Source: Terasakiella sp033100395
GTDB lineage: Bacteria; Pseudomonadota; Alphaproteobacteria; Rhodospirillales; Terasakiellaceae
Length of the DNA: 64,000 bases
Direction: 5' to 3'
Assembly: GCF_033100395.1 (NCBI RefSeq)
Contig: NZ_JAWLVJ010000023.1
Location: 1 to 64,000, forward strand
How positions within the stretch are numbered: the first letter of the stretch is position 1; every line of letters starts with the position of its first letter. The notes under the pieces were generated by a model. That model saw nothing but the letters and a program-made list of their open reading frames with translations. It had not been told where the DNA came from and made no database searches. Shown one piece after another: positions 34,158 through 43,348 of the stretch. The position numbers were made by a program, and so were the translations under genes.

Positions 34158-35936
34158 ATGTTTCAGCTATTTTCCTATCCTATCCTTCGTCGCTGTGTTG
34201 GTCTTATTTCGGGCATAATTTGGCTGGGTGCCTGCGCAACCGATCAACAAGTGGATCATCGTGCAACGCCGGAAGCAGGCGGCCAATGGCAAATAAAATC
34301 AGCCGTTTCCGCAAAAAAATCGATGATTTCGGTGGCCAATCCTCATGCTGCGCAGGCCGGATATCGGATTCTACGCGCTGGCGGTAATGCCATTGATGCC
34401 GCAATTGCGGCACAATTGGTGCTGAATCTGGTGGAACCACAGTCTTCGGGAATCGGCGGTGGCGGATTCTTGATGATGTATGATCCGAAAATGCAGGCGG
34501 TTATCAGTTTTGATGGTCGTGAAACTGCACCTATGACGGCAACGCCTGATCTTTTTATTAAAGAAGATGGCAACAAAATGGGATTCTTTGAAGCAGCCGT
34601 GGGTGGTCGTGCGGTTGGCACGCCGGGCCTGGTCCATATGCTGTATGATGCGCATCAAAAATACGGCCGCATCAGTTGGCCTCTTTTGTTTGATCAGGCG
34701 ATCAGGCTGGCGGAAAAAGGTTTTGAAGTTTCAGAGCGACTGCACCTTCTCATAAAGAAAGACAAGTTCCTCAAAAACGATCCGGTGGCGCGCGCTTATT
34801 TCTATCAGGAAGACGGCACGCCATTGCCTGTGGGACATTTGTTAAAGAATCCGGCCTTTGCTGATAGTCTGCGTGAAATTCAGAAAGGCGGCGCGGCAGC
34901 GTTTTATCAGGGGAAACTGGCAGACGAGATTGTCGCGAAGGTACAGAGCCATCCAACGAATCCGGGTCAACTGTCTTTTGCTGATATGCAACGCTATCAC
35001 ACGGTGATGCGTAAACCTGTTTGTCTGACCTATCGTGCCTATGACGTCTGCGGTATGGCCCCGCCCAGTTCCGGTGGGGTGACGGTCTCGGAAATCCTTG
35101 GACTGATGGAACAGTATGATCTCAATAATGATCCAAAACCGACCATCGATCGCGCACACTTATTATTAGAGGCCTCCAAACTCGCTTTTGCTGATCGTAA
35201 TCATTTTTTGGCGGACCCGGATTTCGTCAAAGTTCCAACGGATGAATTGTTGACCAAAAGCTATCTGACCGGACGTCAGACCCTGATCCAGCATGACTCG
35301 GCCCTTGCCACGCCTGTGGCACCGGGTGGACCGTTTTTATATAGTCAGGCCTATGCACCGCACGACACGGATCATGGTGTTTCGACGACGCATATGAGCA
35401 TTGTGGATGCGGACGGGATGGTGGTGTCCATGACCACCAGTATCGAAAATGCCTTTGGGTCGCGCCAGATGGTGGGCGGATTCTTGTTGAATAACCAACT
35501 GACCGATTTTTCGTTTGCGCCAGAAAAGAACGGTGTAAAAGTCGCCAACCGGGTGGAGGCAAGAAAACGTCCCCGCAGTTCCATGGCCCCGACCATTGTG
35601 CTGGATCATAAAACCCAAAAGCCCGTGCTGGCCATTGGCTCGCCTGGTGGGTCGCGCATCATCGGTTATGTGGCACAAAGCCTGATTGCCATTCTGGATG
35701 ATAAACTACCGCTGGATCAGGCCCTGATGCAGGGCCATCTCACCAACCGTAATGGCTCCTCGGACCTGGAAAAAGGCACAGAAGCGGTTGTCCAAAAAGC
35801 CAAGTTGGAAGCCCTGGGCCATAAGGTTAATCTGAAAGAAATGACCAGCGGGTTGCATGCCATCCAGATTTTACCGGATGGCACGCTGATCGGTGCAGCT
35901 GACCCCCGTCGTGAAGGTGCGGTGAACGGATTCTAA
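34158..35936 (+). CDS. ggt: Gamma-glutamyltransferase (autoprocessed, probably lipoprotein)
   Basis: GGT cleaves glutathione and other gamma-glutamyl compounds in the periplasm. The 592-residue precursor begins with a signal segment ending in a lipobox-like LGAC, so lipid anchoring is likely. The large subunit has ANPHAAQAGYRILRAGGNAIDAAIA and SSGIGGGGFLMMYD. The small subunit starts at the nucleophilic threonine of STTHMSIVDADG near residue 409, where self-cleavage occurs. Oxyanion residues are in RPRSSMAPTIV and GSPGGSRII. It is convergent with the globin-coupled receptor gene, overlapping by 4 bases. Confidence 0.95.
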   Translation: MFQLFSYPILRRCVGLISGIIWLGACATDQQVDHRATPEAGGQWQIKSAVSAKKSMISVANPHAAQAGYRILRAGGNAIDAAIAAQLVLNLVEPQSSGIGGGGFLMMYDPKMQAVISFDGRETAPMTATPDLFIKEDGNKMGFFEAAVGGRAVGTPGLVHMLYDAHQKYGRISWPLLFDQAIRLAEKGFEVSERLHLLIKKDKFLKNDPVARAYFYQEDGTPLPVGHLLKNPAFADSLREIQKGGAAAFYQGKLADEIVAKVQSHPTNPGQLSFADMQRYHTVMRKPVCLTYRAYDVCGMAPPSSGGVTVSEILGLMEQYDLNNDPKPTIDRAHLLLEASKLAFADRNHFLADPDFVKVPTDELLTKSYLTGRQTLIQHDSALATPVAPGGPFLYSQAYAPHDTDHGVSTTHMSIVDADGMVVSMTTSIENAFGSRQMVGGFLLNNQLTDFSFAPEKNGVKVANRVEARKRPRSSMAPTIVLDHKTQKPVLAIGSPGGSRIIGYVAQSLIAILDDKLPLDQALMQGHLTNRNGSSDLEKGTEAVVQKAKLEALGHKVNLKEMTSGLHAIQILPDGTLIGAADPRREGAVNGF

Positions 35937-37255
35937 TTCTGCCCGCGCAAGCTGCTTAAGAAGCGATCCACATCGACGCTGAGGTGCTGGGACTGAATGG
36001 ACAGGCCCGTGCTGACCTTGTTGGCCTGGGCGCTGCTGGTTGTGGTGTGGGTGGCGAGGTTTGAAAGCTCACCCAACAAGTCCCCGATCTGGTGAGAGGC
36101 TTGGGAGACTTCATGGACGCTGCGGGCAATTTCTTGTGTGGAAACCGATTGTTCTTCAACGGCTGCGGAAACGGCAGAAGAGATTTGGCTGACTTCGCCG
36201 ATGGTGGCATGGACCGCACCGATGGAATGGACGGTGTTGTGGGTGCTTTCCTGAATGCCTTTGATCAGGTCGCTGATTTCACTGGTGGCCCGTGCGGTTT
36301 GTCCGGCAAGGTTCTTGACTTCGCCTGCCACAACCGCAAAGCCTTTGCCTGCTTCACCTGCGCGTGCGGATTCCACCGTGGCATTGAGGGCCAGAAGGTT
36401 GGTCTGATTGGCGATGGAATCGATCAGGGCGACCACGTCACCGACTTTTTCCGCGCTGATCCGCAGGCCATCCACAGCTTCGCGGGTAATTTCGGTGCGC
36501 TGGACGGCCCGGCTGACGACTGTGATGGAGCGCTGGGTCTGGGCGGAGATTTCTTCAATGGCTTTGGTGAGTTCATCCGCAGACGAACTGACCATACCGA
36601 TATTTTCAAGGGCCACAGTGGCGGCACCAGACGCCGTCTGGACTGCATCTGAAATTTTCAGTGTGCGGTCTTTCATTTCAGACGATGTTTCCGTCAATTC
36701 TCCGGATGAGAGCTTCACATCGCGTACGATCCCTTCAATGGTCTGGGAGAAATTTCGCGACAGGTCATTGATGACCGTGCGATGTTTTTTATCGATGACG
36801 TCATAATAGGTGCTGATCACCAGTTCCATATCCATCATGACGGCTTTGGTGACGGCGGACAGGGCCTTGATGGCTTTTTTCTTTTTCAGTTTATCAAATA
36901 TCAGGTTCTGAAGGCCGATCAGGGTGTAGCTATAGCCGCCCATATACCAGCGTGGTTCCAGTTTGATGCGCACATGGGCGTTCGCGATCTGGCTGACCCG
37001 TTCAAAATAGGTCTCATCAAATGTTCCGCTAAAGAGTAAACGCCAGTGGTTGGTTTGGGCCTGGATCAGCCGTTCGATATTGTCTGGGCATCCGATCATA
37101 TCATTTAAATGATCAATCTCTCCGACATGTTGATAAAAGCCTTTCAACAGATCGGGCAGGCCTTTTTCAATAATCGGCCAGGCGATTTCCAGCTGTTCCT
37201 TGGTTTTCTTATCAATCTGGTAAAAGGCGAGGCGACGTTGACCTTGAGATTTCAT
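35933..37255 (-). CDS. Globin-coupled chemoreceptor (HemAT-like aerotaxis transducer)
   Basis: The 440-residue protein couples an N-terminal heme-binding sensor globin (about 1-160) to a methyl-accepting chemotaxis signalling domain. ANAHVRIKLEPRWYMGGY places the proximal histidine near residue 94. The receptor tip is intact (IANQTNLLALNATVESARAGEAGKGFAVVAGEVKNLA). No membrane helix is present, so it is soluble, like HemAT. I chose MKSQGQRR because GGAG lies 10 bases upstream; an ATG six codons earlier is less likely. It probably senses oxygen, fitting an organism with high-affinity cbb3 oxidase. Confidence 0.92.
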   Translation of the reverse strand: MKSQGQRRLAFYQIDKKTKEQLEIAWPIIEKGLPDLLKGFYQHVGEIDHLNDMIGCPDNIERLIQAQTNHWRLLFSGTFDETYFERVSQIANAHVRIKLEPRWYMGGYSYTLIGLQNLIFDKLKKKKAIKALSAVTKAVMMDMELVISTYYDVIDKKHRTVINDLSRNFSQTIEGIVRDVKLSSGELTETSSEMKDRTLKISDAVQTASGAATVALENIGMVSSSADELTKAIEEISAQTQRSITVVSRAVQRTEITREAVDGLRISAEKVGDVVALIDSIANQTNLLALNATVESARAGEAGKGFAVVAGEVKNLAGQTARATSEISDLIKGIQESTHNTVHSIGAVHATIGEVSQISSAVSAAVEEQSVSTQEIARSVHEVSQASHQIGDLLGELSNLATHTTTSSAQANKVSTGLSIQSQHLSVDVDRFLSSLRGQN

Positions 37256-37474
37256 GACTGATCTGCTCCACACATGACTTCTGGTTCTTGCGAATAGCCT
37301 GTGGTTATTAGATCAGGGTTATGTGACTCTGATATGACTCAAAGATTGTACTTTTGTACCAATGATAAAGCTGAATGTTTTGAAGGGCTTATGTAAAGTT
37401 CTATCATTGGAACACATATGGCGCGTTGAAAGGCTTTTTATCCGCTTAACCAAGAGTGTGCGATTTTGAAAAAA

Positions 37475-37699
37475 TCAAACGATAATATTGAGGTAATAGC
37501 CGCGTGGCACATCATCTCGCAGTGGCTCTCCAGACGCCAGCAGGCGGCGCAGGCGTTCTAGCGCCCCGCGAATGTCCGGCCCGTCGCGGCGACCGATTTT
37601 GGCAATACGCACCCGTTCTTCCCGGTCTGCACCGTAAGATCCGCGGTCCGAGACGACTGGCTGGGTTGAAGAACCCGATATGCGTGTAGTTGATGACAT
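37475..37699 (-). CDS. Small hypothetical protein ending in RGYYLNIIV
   Basis: The 74-residue product is polar and basic. A Ser/Thr-rich N terminus (MSSTTRISGSST) is followed by a predicted helix (DIRGALERLRRLLASGEPL) and the ending DVPRGYYLNIIV. I do not recognise the family. The size and a C-terminal helix next to motility genes could recall FlgM-type anti-sigma factors, but no specific match is visible. Its neighbours are a chemoreceptor and a Nudix gene, both on the same strand. Confidence 0.5.
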   Translation of the reverse strand: MSSTTRISGSSTQPVVSDRGSYGADREERVRIAKIGRRDGPDIRGALERLRRLLASGEPLRDDVPRGYYLNIIV

Positions 37700-37735
37700 G
37701 GCTTTATTTTACGCCAGACGATGCGAAAAGAAAAC

Positions 37736-38272
37736 TTAAAAAACCTTGAACTTGGCTCGTTCGGTCACGGCCGGGACGATTTCCTGTTCGCGGACTTCAT
37801 GGAAACGTTTAAGTGTCCATTTCACGGATGGAAAGGCCAGGTCATCCCAGGGGATGTCATCCCAGTCAAACAGGGCAACTTCCAGGCTTTCTGTTCCGGC
37901 CTCAAAATGTGGACTTTTCATGGGTGCGCGGTGCATCATCATGACATGTCCGACTTCCGGGACTTCATAAACCCCGATGATGTCCTGAATCTCTACATCA
38001 ACGCCGGCTTCTTCATAAGCTTCACGTGCCGCACCTTCAGCCACCGTTTCATTCAGTTCCATAAAGCCAGCCGGGAAGGTCCATTTGCCCAAGGATGGTT
38101 CAATGGCACGGCGACAGAGCAGGAACTTATCTTCCCAAGTGCAGACAGCGCCGACCACAATGCGGGGGTTTTGATAGTCGATGAAACCACAATCCGGACA
38201 GACCAGACGTTCCCGGTCGTCACCGTCAGGAATTTTCTTGATGCTGGGGCCGTTTAATTTTGTATTATTCAT
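37736..38272 (-). CDS. Nudix hydrolase with N-terminal zinc-ribbon-like segment
   Basis: The protein should hydrolyse a nucleoside diphosphate derivative, perhaps ADP-ribose or NADH. The 178-residue form starts at MNNTKLNG. CPDC near residue 26 resembles a half zinc ribbon. The Nudix box is complete: GFMELNETVAEGAAREAYEEAGV. The open frame extends 12 codons upstream with no better ribosome site. The substrate is not deducible from sequence. Confidence 0.9.
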   Translation of the reverse strand: MNNTKLNGPSIKKIPDGDDRERLVCPDCGFIDYQNPRIVVGAVCTWEDKFLLCRRAIEPSLGKWTFPAGFMELNETVAEGAAREAYEEAGVDVEIQDIIGVYEVPEVGHVMMMHRAPMKSPHFEAGTESLEVALFDWDDIPWDDLAFPSVKWTLKRFHEVREQEIVPAVTERAKFKVF

Positions 38273-38373
38273 AGACGACAGTCTGCCCGGCTTGGTCTTT
38301 GAACGCAAGCCGGGAAATGACTTAGGGCTTTACGGCCTTTGCAACAACATTTGAAGTTAAAGAATCTTTCTTA

Positions 38374-38994
38374 ATGTTTTTTAAAACTGATCAATCTCAC
38401 GGCCTTCCACACCATCCGTTCAAAGCCTGCGTCGCCCCACGTCCCATCGGGTGGGTCAGTACGATCAGCAAAGGCGGTATCGGCAATGTTGCACCTTTTA
38501 GTTTTTTTAATGGAATTGCGCAAAATCCACCGCAGCTAATGATTGCGATCAATGGAAAAAGTAAGCATGCACCCTTGAAAGATACCTTGCAAAATATTGA
38601 AAATACGAAAGAATTCGTCGTGAATATCGCAACGTACGATCTGAAAGATGCGATGTTCCGCACAGCTGCCCCCGAACATCCCGACACGGATGAAGCAGGG
38701 CTCGCCGGGCTTGAAATGGTGCCGTCAGAATTAATAAAACCCGCACGGATTCAGAATTCACCGATCAATCTGGAATGCGTTTTGACCCAGACAATTGACC
38801 TTTTAAGCGATAGTGATGACGAAAAGAACACAGCTATCTTTGGGCATGTGGTTGGTATTCACATTGATGATAGGGTGCTGGTGGACGGCAGGGTTGACTT
38901 GCAAAAAGTTAATCCCATCTCGCGTCTGGGCTATAAAGATTACGCCACACTGGGGGAGATTTTCCAGCTGGATGCGGTCTGGCGCAAAGGATAA
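38374..38994 (+). CDS. Flavin reductase-like (FMN-binding split-barrel) protein
   Basis: The 206-residue product matches the flavin reductase-like family that binds FMN and NAD(P)H. It has KACVAPRPIGWVST, NVAPFSFFNGIAQNPP and EFVVNIATYDL, and ends with ISRLGYKDYATLGEIFQL. It diverges from the Nudix gene. No monooxygenase partner is adjacent, so its role may be general flavin reduction or in a separate pathway. Confidence 0.88.
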   Translation: MFFKTDQSHGLPHHPFKACVAPRPIGWVSTISKGGIGNVAPFSFFNGIAQNPPQLMIAINGKSKHAPLKDTLQNIENTKEFVVNIATYDLKDAMFRTAAPEHPDTDEAGLAGLEMVPSELIKPARIQNSPINLECVLTQTIDLLSDSDDEKNTAIFGHVVGIHIDDRVLVDGRVDLQKVNPISRLGYKDYATLGEIFQLDAVWRKG

Positions 38995-39095
38995 ATCCGC
39001 AGAAATTGCATCCATACATTTTTTTACTTGTCAAAAAGCGCATCATTCAGCACTGTGATGCACATTCTTGAAGAAGACGAATAAGGTTTACGGCC

Positions 39096-39467
39096 ATGGC
39101 ATATGACAGCAACAATATTTTCGCAAAGATCCTGCGCGGGGAAATCCCATGTGACAAGGTCTATGAAAGCGAACATGCGCTGGCCTTTAAGGACATCAAC
39201 CCGCAGGCACCGGTTCATACGCTGGTGATCCCGAAGGGTGCCTATGAAAGCTATGATGACTTTTCCCAAAATGCGTCTGAAGCTGAAATTGTAGACTATA
39301 TCCGCGCTATTGGTGTGGTGGCACGCGAAGCTGGTGTGGTCGAAAGCGGTTATCGTATTCTGTCCAACATCGGTGATGAAGGTGGTCAGGAAGTCCCGCA
39401 TCTGCACGTACATGTGTTTGGTGGCCGACGACTGGGCAGCATGATTAAACCGGCCAATAAAGTCTAA
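39096..39467 (+). CDS. HIT-family nucleotide hydrolase (HinT-like)
   Basis: HIT proteins hydrolyse adenosine phosphoramidates and similar nucleotides. The 123-residue protein has IFAKILRGEIPCDKVYE at the N terminus and the catalytic histidine triad HLHVHVFGG at residue 107. AAGG lies about 10 bases before the ATG. It probably has its own promoter in the 100 bases after the flavin reductase gene. Confidence 0.94.
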   Translation: MAYDSNNIFAKILRGEIPCDKVYESEHALAFKDINPQAPVHTLVIPKGAYESYDDFSQNASEAEIVDYIRAIGVVAREAGVVESGYRILSNIGDEGGQEVPHLHVHVFGGRRLGSMIKPANKV

Positions 39468-39562
39468 ATTCGATCCTTTGATATTTGATCAGGGGGTCTT
39501 CCCCTGATGCAGAAAACAGGATTTTCGGGGGAAGATCCACTTTTTGTAAGAAAGCTTCCCCG

Positions 39563-40441
39563 ATGGAACATTCATCTCACATCACACGCGGACTGTTTGT
39601 CATGGCGCTTGGCATTGCGTTCATGAGCATGATGGACGGGTTTATCAAGCATTTAACCTCCCAAATCTCTGCCCCGCAGGTTCTGTTTTTCCGTTCCCTT
39701 TTCGGTTTGGTACCTGTGGTGGTCATCGTTTTGATGCAGGGCGGCTTGCGTTCAGTTAAAACCAAACGGCCGTTTTTGCATTTTGCGCGTGCGGTGTTGG
39801 GGGCAGTGTGTTTTGTTGCGTTCACTTTAGGTTTGCGCGATATGTCTTTGGCGAACGCGCTTGCCTTGTGTTTTTCTGCGCCATTTTTCATGGTGGTTTA
39901 TTCCAAATTTTTGCTTGGTGAAGATGTTGGCTTTCATCGCATCAGCGCGATGATTGTCGGCTTTATGGGCGTGGTGATTGTTCTGCAGCCTGATGAAGGA
40001 ATTTTAAGCACGGGTGCGCCTTACATGTTGATTGTGGCGGCTGCCTTTGGTCTGTCCCAGGTTCTGGCGCGTAAATATGCGGCGTCAGAAAGTGCGGGTA
40101 GTTTTTCGCTTTGGACGACGATGGGGATGACCGTGTTTGGCTTCTGTCTGATGCCGTTTTTCTGGATTGATATGTCCATGGAAACGCTTTTGTGGTGTTT
40201 CGTCATGGGGGTAACAGGCGGGATCGGTCACTATTTCATGGTCGAAGCGGTACGCCTTGCGCCCACAGCGGTGGTCAGTCCCATGGAATATACCGCGCTG
40301 ATCTGGGCAGCATTGATCGACTGGATGTTCTGGCAGCATTACCCCGAACAGGCCACACTGGCCGGATCCATGGTGATTATTGCCAGTGGTATTTATATTT
40401 TATGGCGCGAACGCCTGCATCAAAAAGAAGGAATAGCCTGA
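39563..40441 (+). CDS. EamA/DMT-family membrane transporter
   Basis: The 292-residue protein has about ten membrane helices in two EamA repeats. The first has FMSMMDGFIKHL and QVLFFRSLFGLVP; the second ends with ALIWAALIDWMFW and GSMVIIASGIYILWRERLHQ. I place the start at MEHSSHITRG; the open frame extends 26 codons upstream without signal or membrane character. Many members export amino acids or metabolites, but the substrate here is unknown. Its stop overlaps the next start. Confidence 0.88.
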   Translation: MEHSSHITRGLFVMALGIAFMSMMDGFIKHLTSQISAPQVLFFRSLFGLVPVVVIVLMQGGLRSVKTKRPFLHFARAVLGAVCFVAFTLGLRDMSLANALALCFSAPFFMVVYSKFLLGEDVGFHRISAMIVGFMGVVIVLQPDEGILSTGAPYMLIVAAAFGLSQVLARKYAASESAGSFSLWTTMGMTVFGFCLMPFFWIDMSMETLLWCFVMGVTGGIGHYFMVEAVRLAPTAVVSPMEYTALIWAALIDWMFWQHYPEQATLAGSMVIIASGIYILWRERLHQKEGIA

Positions 40442-40878
40442 TGGATATCAGACCGATGACAACAGAAGATAAAACCCAATGGCGCGAGCTTTGGGGAGGA
40501 TATCTTGGTTTCTATAACGTGATGTTGGCTGAAGAGGTCACAAAGGGCGTGTGGGATCGTCTGTTAAACCCGGACAATCCCTTGCGTGGGTTTGTCTGTG
40601 TGGAGAAAGGCAAACTCATTGGCTTCACTCATTATTTTTTCCACGGCACCACCTGGTATCCCTCAAGCTATTGCTATCTGGAAGATTTGTATGTGGATCA
40701 GTCTGTGCGTTCCAAAGGGGCGGGTCGGGCGCTGATTGAGGCTGTGAAAGAAGCTGCGAAAAAAGAAGGAGCGGCCAAACTTTACTGGCATACGGATAAA
40801 AAGAACGAGATCGCCCAGGCGCTCTATAACAAGGTCGCGACCCTGTCGGATTATGTAAAATATGATGTGGTGTTGTGA
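40441..40878 (+). CDS. GNAT-family N-acetyltransferase
   Basis: The 145 residues form a GNAT fold with DIRPMTTEDKTQWRELWGGY at the N terminus. The acetyl-CoA loop is DLYVDQSVRSKGAGRALIEAV (residues 81-101), and the C-terminal ALYNKVA helix is present. The ATG overlaps the EamA stop (TGATG), so translation is probably coupled. An amino acid or small-molecule substrate is likely, and the transporter may move it, but neither can be named. Confidence 0.88.
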   Translation: MDIRPMTTEDKTQWRELWGGYLGFYNVMLAEEVTKGVWDRLLNPDNPLRGFVCVEKGKLIGFTHYFFHGTTWYPSSYCYLEDLYVDQSVRSKGAGRALIEAVKEAAKKEGAAKLYWHTDKKNEIAQALYNKVATLSDYVKYDVVL

Positions 40879-40911
40879 GTCTACTTTGTGAGCTGTTGTT
40901 CCATTTAAAAA

Positions 40912-41003
40912 ATTGTCATCCCGGCCTTGTGCCGGGACAACCCTTGGAAGGCAGTCATATTGCCATTAACTGATTGTCCCGGCACAAAGGCCGGGATGAC
41001 AAT
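40912..41003. repeat. Inverted palindromic repeat pair between GNAT and rsmI
   Basis: ATTGTCATCCCGGCCTTGTG... at 40912-40940 is repeated in inverted form at 40974-41003 with a single extra base. Each arm itself contains CCCGGC/GCCGGG. This is a larger member of the dispersed extragenic palindromes also seen near 110 and 9961. It may also stop transcription of the convergent neighbours. Confidence 0.75.
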
Positions 41004-41022
41004 GTTTTGAGCGGGATGACCA

Positions 41023-41949
41023 CTATTTGTTCAATTCGAGCGCCCGGTTATAAACCTCACGCTTCTTCAAGCCTGTCGCATCAACTACTTCCTTGACTGC
41101 ATCACGTACAGACAGCCGGGAAAGGGCGTTTTCCAGCAAGGCGTCCAGGTCTTCTGCGGTGGTTTCGTTCTGGGTTTCATCTGGTGGGCCGATGACCAAG
41201 ACGACTTCGCCGCGGGGGTCTTCATTCTCATACATCGAAGCCAGCTCGGGCAGGGCCGCGCGGCGGACTTCTTCGAATTTCTTGGTGATCTCACGGGTCA
41301 CTGCGGCCTCGCGGTTGCCCAGGACCTCAGCCATGTCTTTCAGGCAGGCCGCGACTCGACGTGGTGATTCAAGGGTGATCAGGGTGGCATTGATCGATTT
41401 GACTTCGTCCAGTACTTTCTTGCGTGCTGCCGTCTTGTTGGGCAGAAACCCGAGATAGAGGAAGCGATCGCTGGGCAGGCCCGATAAGACCATGGCGGAA
41501 ATGACAGAACTGGCGCCGGGCGCAGTGGTGTAAGGCAGATTTAATTCGGCGCAATCGCGCACGAGTTTATATCCGGGGTCATTGATCAGCGGCGTGCCCG
41601 CATCACTAACCAGAACAACCACTTCCCCGTCATGAAGTTTTTGTAAAACTTTCGGGCGCATTTTTTCGGCGTTATGTTCATGATAGGCCACGGTTTTCTT
41701 TCGTGAAATACCGTGTATCATCAACAGCTTACCTGTAACACGGGTGTCTTCGCACAGGATTGTATCGGCATTTTTCAACAGATTCAGCGCACGCAGGGTG
41801 ATATCCTGAGCATTGCCGATCGGGGTTGCGACGATATATAGACCAGCAGTGACTTTACTCAATTGCCCCGAGACGCTACTCTCTGTTGCAATCTGACTAT
41901 CTTCCTGGAGACCCGATGTTTCATTTTCGCCGTTTATCTGTTTTGCCAT
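41023..41949 (-). CDS. rsmI: 16S rRNA (cytidine1402-2'-O)-methyltransferase RsmI
   Basis: RsmI methylates the ribose of C1402 in the ribosomal decoding centre. The 308-residue frame contains LYIVATPIGNAQDITLRAL, ILCEDTRVTGKLL, LVSDAGTPLINDPGYKLV and APGASSVISAMVLSGLPSDRF, all family motifs. The N terminus (MAKQINGENETSG) is polar and longer than usual, so a downstream TTG or other start is possible. As drawn, its 5' end overlaps the lpoA-like start by 34 bases. Divergent pairing with an lpoA-like gene is common in alphaproteobacteria. Confidence 0.95.
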   Translation of the reverse strand: MAKQINGENETSGLQEDSQIATESSVSGQLSKVTAGLYIVATPIGNAQDITLRALNLLKNADTILCEDTRVTGKLLMIHGISRKKTVAYHEHNAEKMRPKVLQKLHDGEVVVLVSDAGTPLINDPGYKLVRDCAELNLPYTTAPGASSVISAMVLSGLPSDRFLYLGFLPNKTAARKKVLDEVKSINATLITLESPRRVAACLKDMAEVLGNREAAVTREITKKFEEVRRAALPELASMYENEDPRGEVVLVIGPPDETQNETTAEDLDALLENALSRLSVRDAVKEVVDATGLKKREVYNRALELNK

Positions 41950-43334
41950 TGCTGTTCTTTATCACTTTGGTGTTAAGCGCCTGTGAGACTGTAAATCCCC
42001 CGAAATGGTGGGAAGTACCGGGTACCACGCCTGCCCCGCGCGGTCCAGCCCCAAGTGGGACCTTTGATCCGACCGCACAGCCGCGTGCAGGCGCAGAAAT
42101 TCCACCATGGGATCCGTCCCAACCGACGGTGCAACAGGAAGATGCGCAGGTCAAGGCCGAAGAATGGATGACCCAATACGACGCCCGTGGTGGCGTACGT
42201 GCGGCGCGCGTCGGCTTGTTGCTGCCATTGACGGGGCGTGCCTCCAAGGTCGGTCAGCAGATCATGAATGCGGCGCAATTGGCCCTGTTTGATTTTGCAG
42301 GCCCACGTTATGAGCTGTTGCCCTATGATACGCAAAGTACGCCGGAAGGCGCCATTCAGGCGGCGCAATATGCAATTTCTGATGGGGTGTCGATCATCAT
42401 CGGCCCGCTTCTGTCCCAATCGGCACAGGCGATCTCACCTTTTTTGCAGGCTGCCAATGTAAATGCGTTGGCCTTTACCAATGATTCAACCGCTGCCAGT
42501 CAGAATGTGTTCGTCCTGGGTGTGCGCCCGGAAGAAGAAGTAGAACGCATCATCAATTTTGCTGCCCTTCAAGGCTCCACCCGGTTTGCGTTGCTGACAC
42601 CAGCAGATGAATATGGCGTTCGCGTGCGTGCAGCCTTTGAATCTGCTGTTGCGGCCAATGGGATGGAAGTTTCCAAGATCGTTCAGTTCCTATCTGGTAC
42701 GGATGATCTGGCCGCGCTTATCCGCGAAATGGCCGATTATGACGAACGTCGCAAAGAATTGCTGAAACAGAAGAAAGAGCTGGAAGGCAAGACGGATGCC
42801 CTGTCTGAAAAGGCACTGGAACGTCTTGAATTGCTGCAAACCGTTGGCGATGTAGATTTTGATGCTTTGCTGGTCGCCGCAGGCGGCAGTACGTTACAGA
42901 CCATTGCCGCCAACCTGCCTTACTTTGACGTAGACCCGAAAAAGGTGCGTATCCTTGGGACCAGTCTGTGGGAAAATAACTGGGTTCATGCGGAACCTGC
43001 CTTGCAGGGCGGATGGTTTGCTGCGCCAAGTGCGAAAAATCGTACCGATTTTGTCAATCAGTTCAAGGCCGTTTACGGACAGAACCCGCATCGTCTGGCA
43101 ACCCTTGCTTATGATGCGGTTGCTTTATCTGCCGTGCTTGCCAATGAAGAAGGCGAAGCCGATTACAGCCGTGAAACTTTGACCGACCCGGCAGGCTATC
43201 TGGGACGTAATGGTATTTTCCGTTTGCATCCTTGGGGGTTGGCGGAACGGGGCCTTTCTGTGATGCAGGTTCAGCAACGCCAATTTCGTGAAATTTCCCC
43301 CTCACCCAACAGTTTTGCCCCTGTGACGAACTAA
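41916..43334 (+). CDS. LpoA-like penicillin-binding protein activator (lipoprotein)
   Basis: The 472-residue lipoprotein has a signal peptide ending in the lipobox VLSAC, followed by a Pro-rich linker. A periplasmic-binding-protein fold follows (VGLLLPLTGRASKVGQQIMNAAQLALFDF and the PLLSQSAQAI block). It is the alphaproteobacterial counterpart of LpoA/YraM, which activates PBP1A. I chose the ATG with CTGGAGACCCG before it; an upstream ATG adds 10 residues. The rsmI neighbour supports this. An insertion of Lys/Glu-rich helix (RRKELLKQKKELEGKTDALSEKALE) lies in the middle. Confidence 0.85.
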   Translation: MFHFRRLSVLPLLFFITLVLSACETVNPPKWWEVPGTTPAPRGPAPSGTFDPTAQPRAGAEIPPWDPSQPTVQQEDAQVKAEEWMTQYDARGGVRAARVGLLLPLTGRASKVGQQIMNAAQLALFDFAGPRYELLPYDTQSTPEGAIQAAQYAISDGVSIIIGPLLSQSAQAISPFLQAANVNALAFTNDSTAASQNVFVLGVRPEEEVERIINFAALQGSTRFALLTPADEYGVRVRAAFESAVAANGMEVSKIVQFLSGTDDLAALIREMADYDERRKELLKQKKELEGKTDALSEKALERLELLQTVGDVDFDALLVAAGGSTLQTIAANLPYFDVDPKKVRILGTSLWENNWVHAEPALQGGWFAAPSAKNRTDFVNQFKAVYGQNPHRLATLAYDAVALSAVLANEEGEADYSRETLTDPAGYLGRNGIFRLHPWGLAERGLSVMQVQQRQFREISPSPNSFAPVTN

Positions 43335-43348
43335 GAAGGATCGCAGCG

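Noticed and set aside
34058..34387. 109-codon frame overlapping the ggt start
   Set aside because: It is in another phase over a clear GGT N terminus with signal and lipobox.
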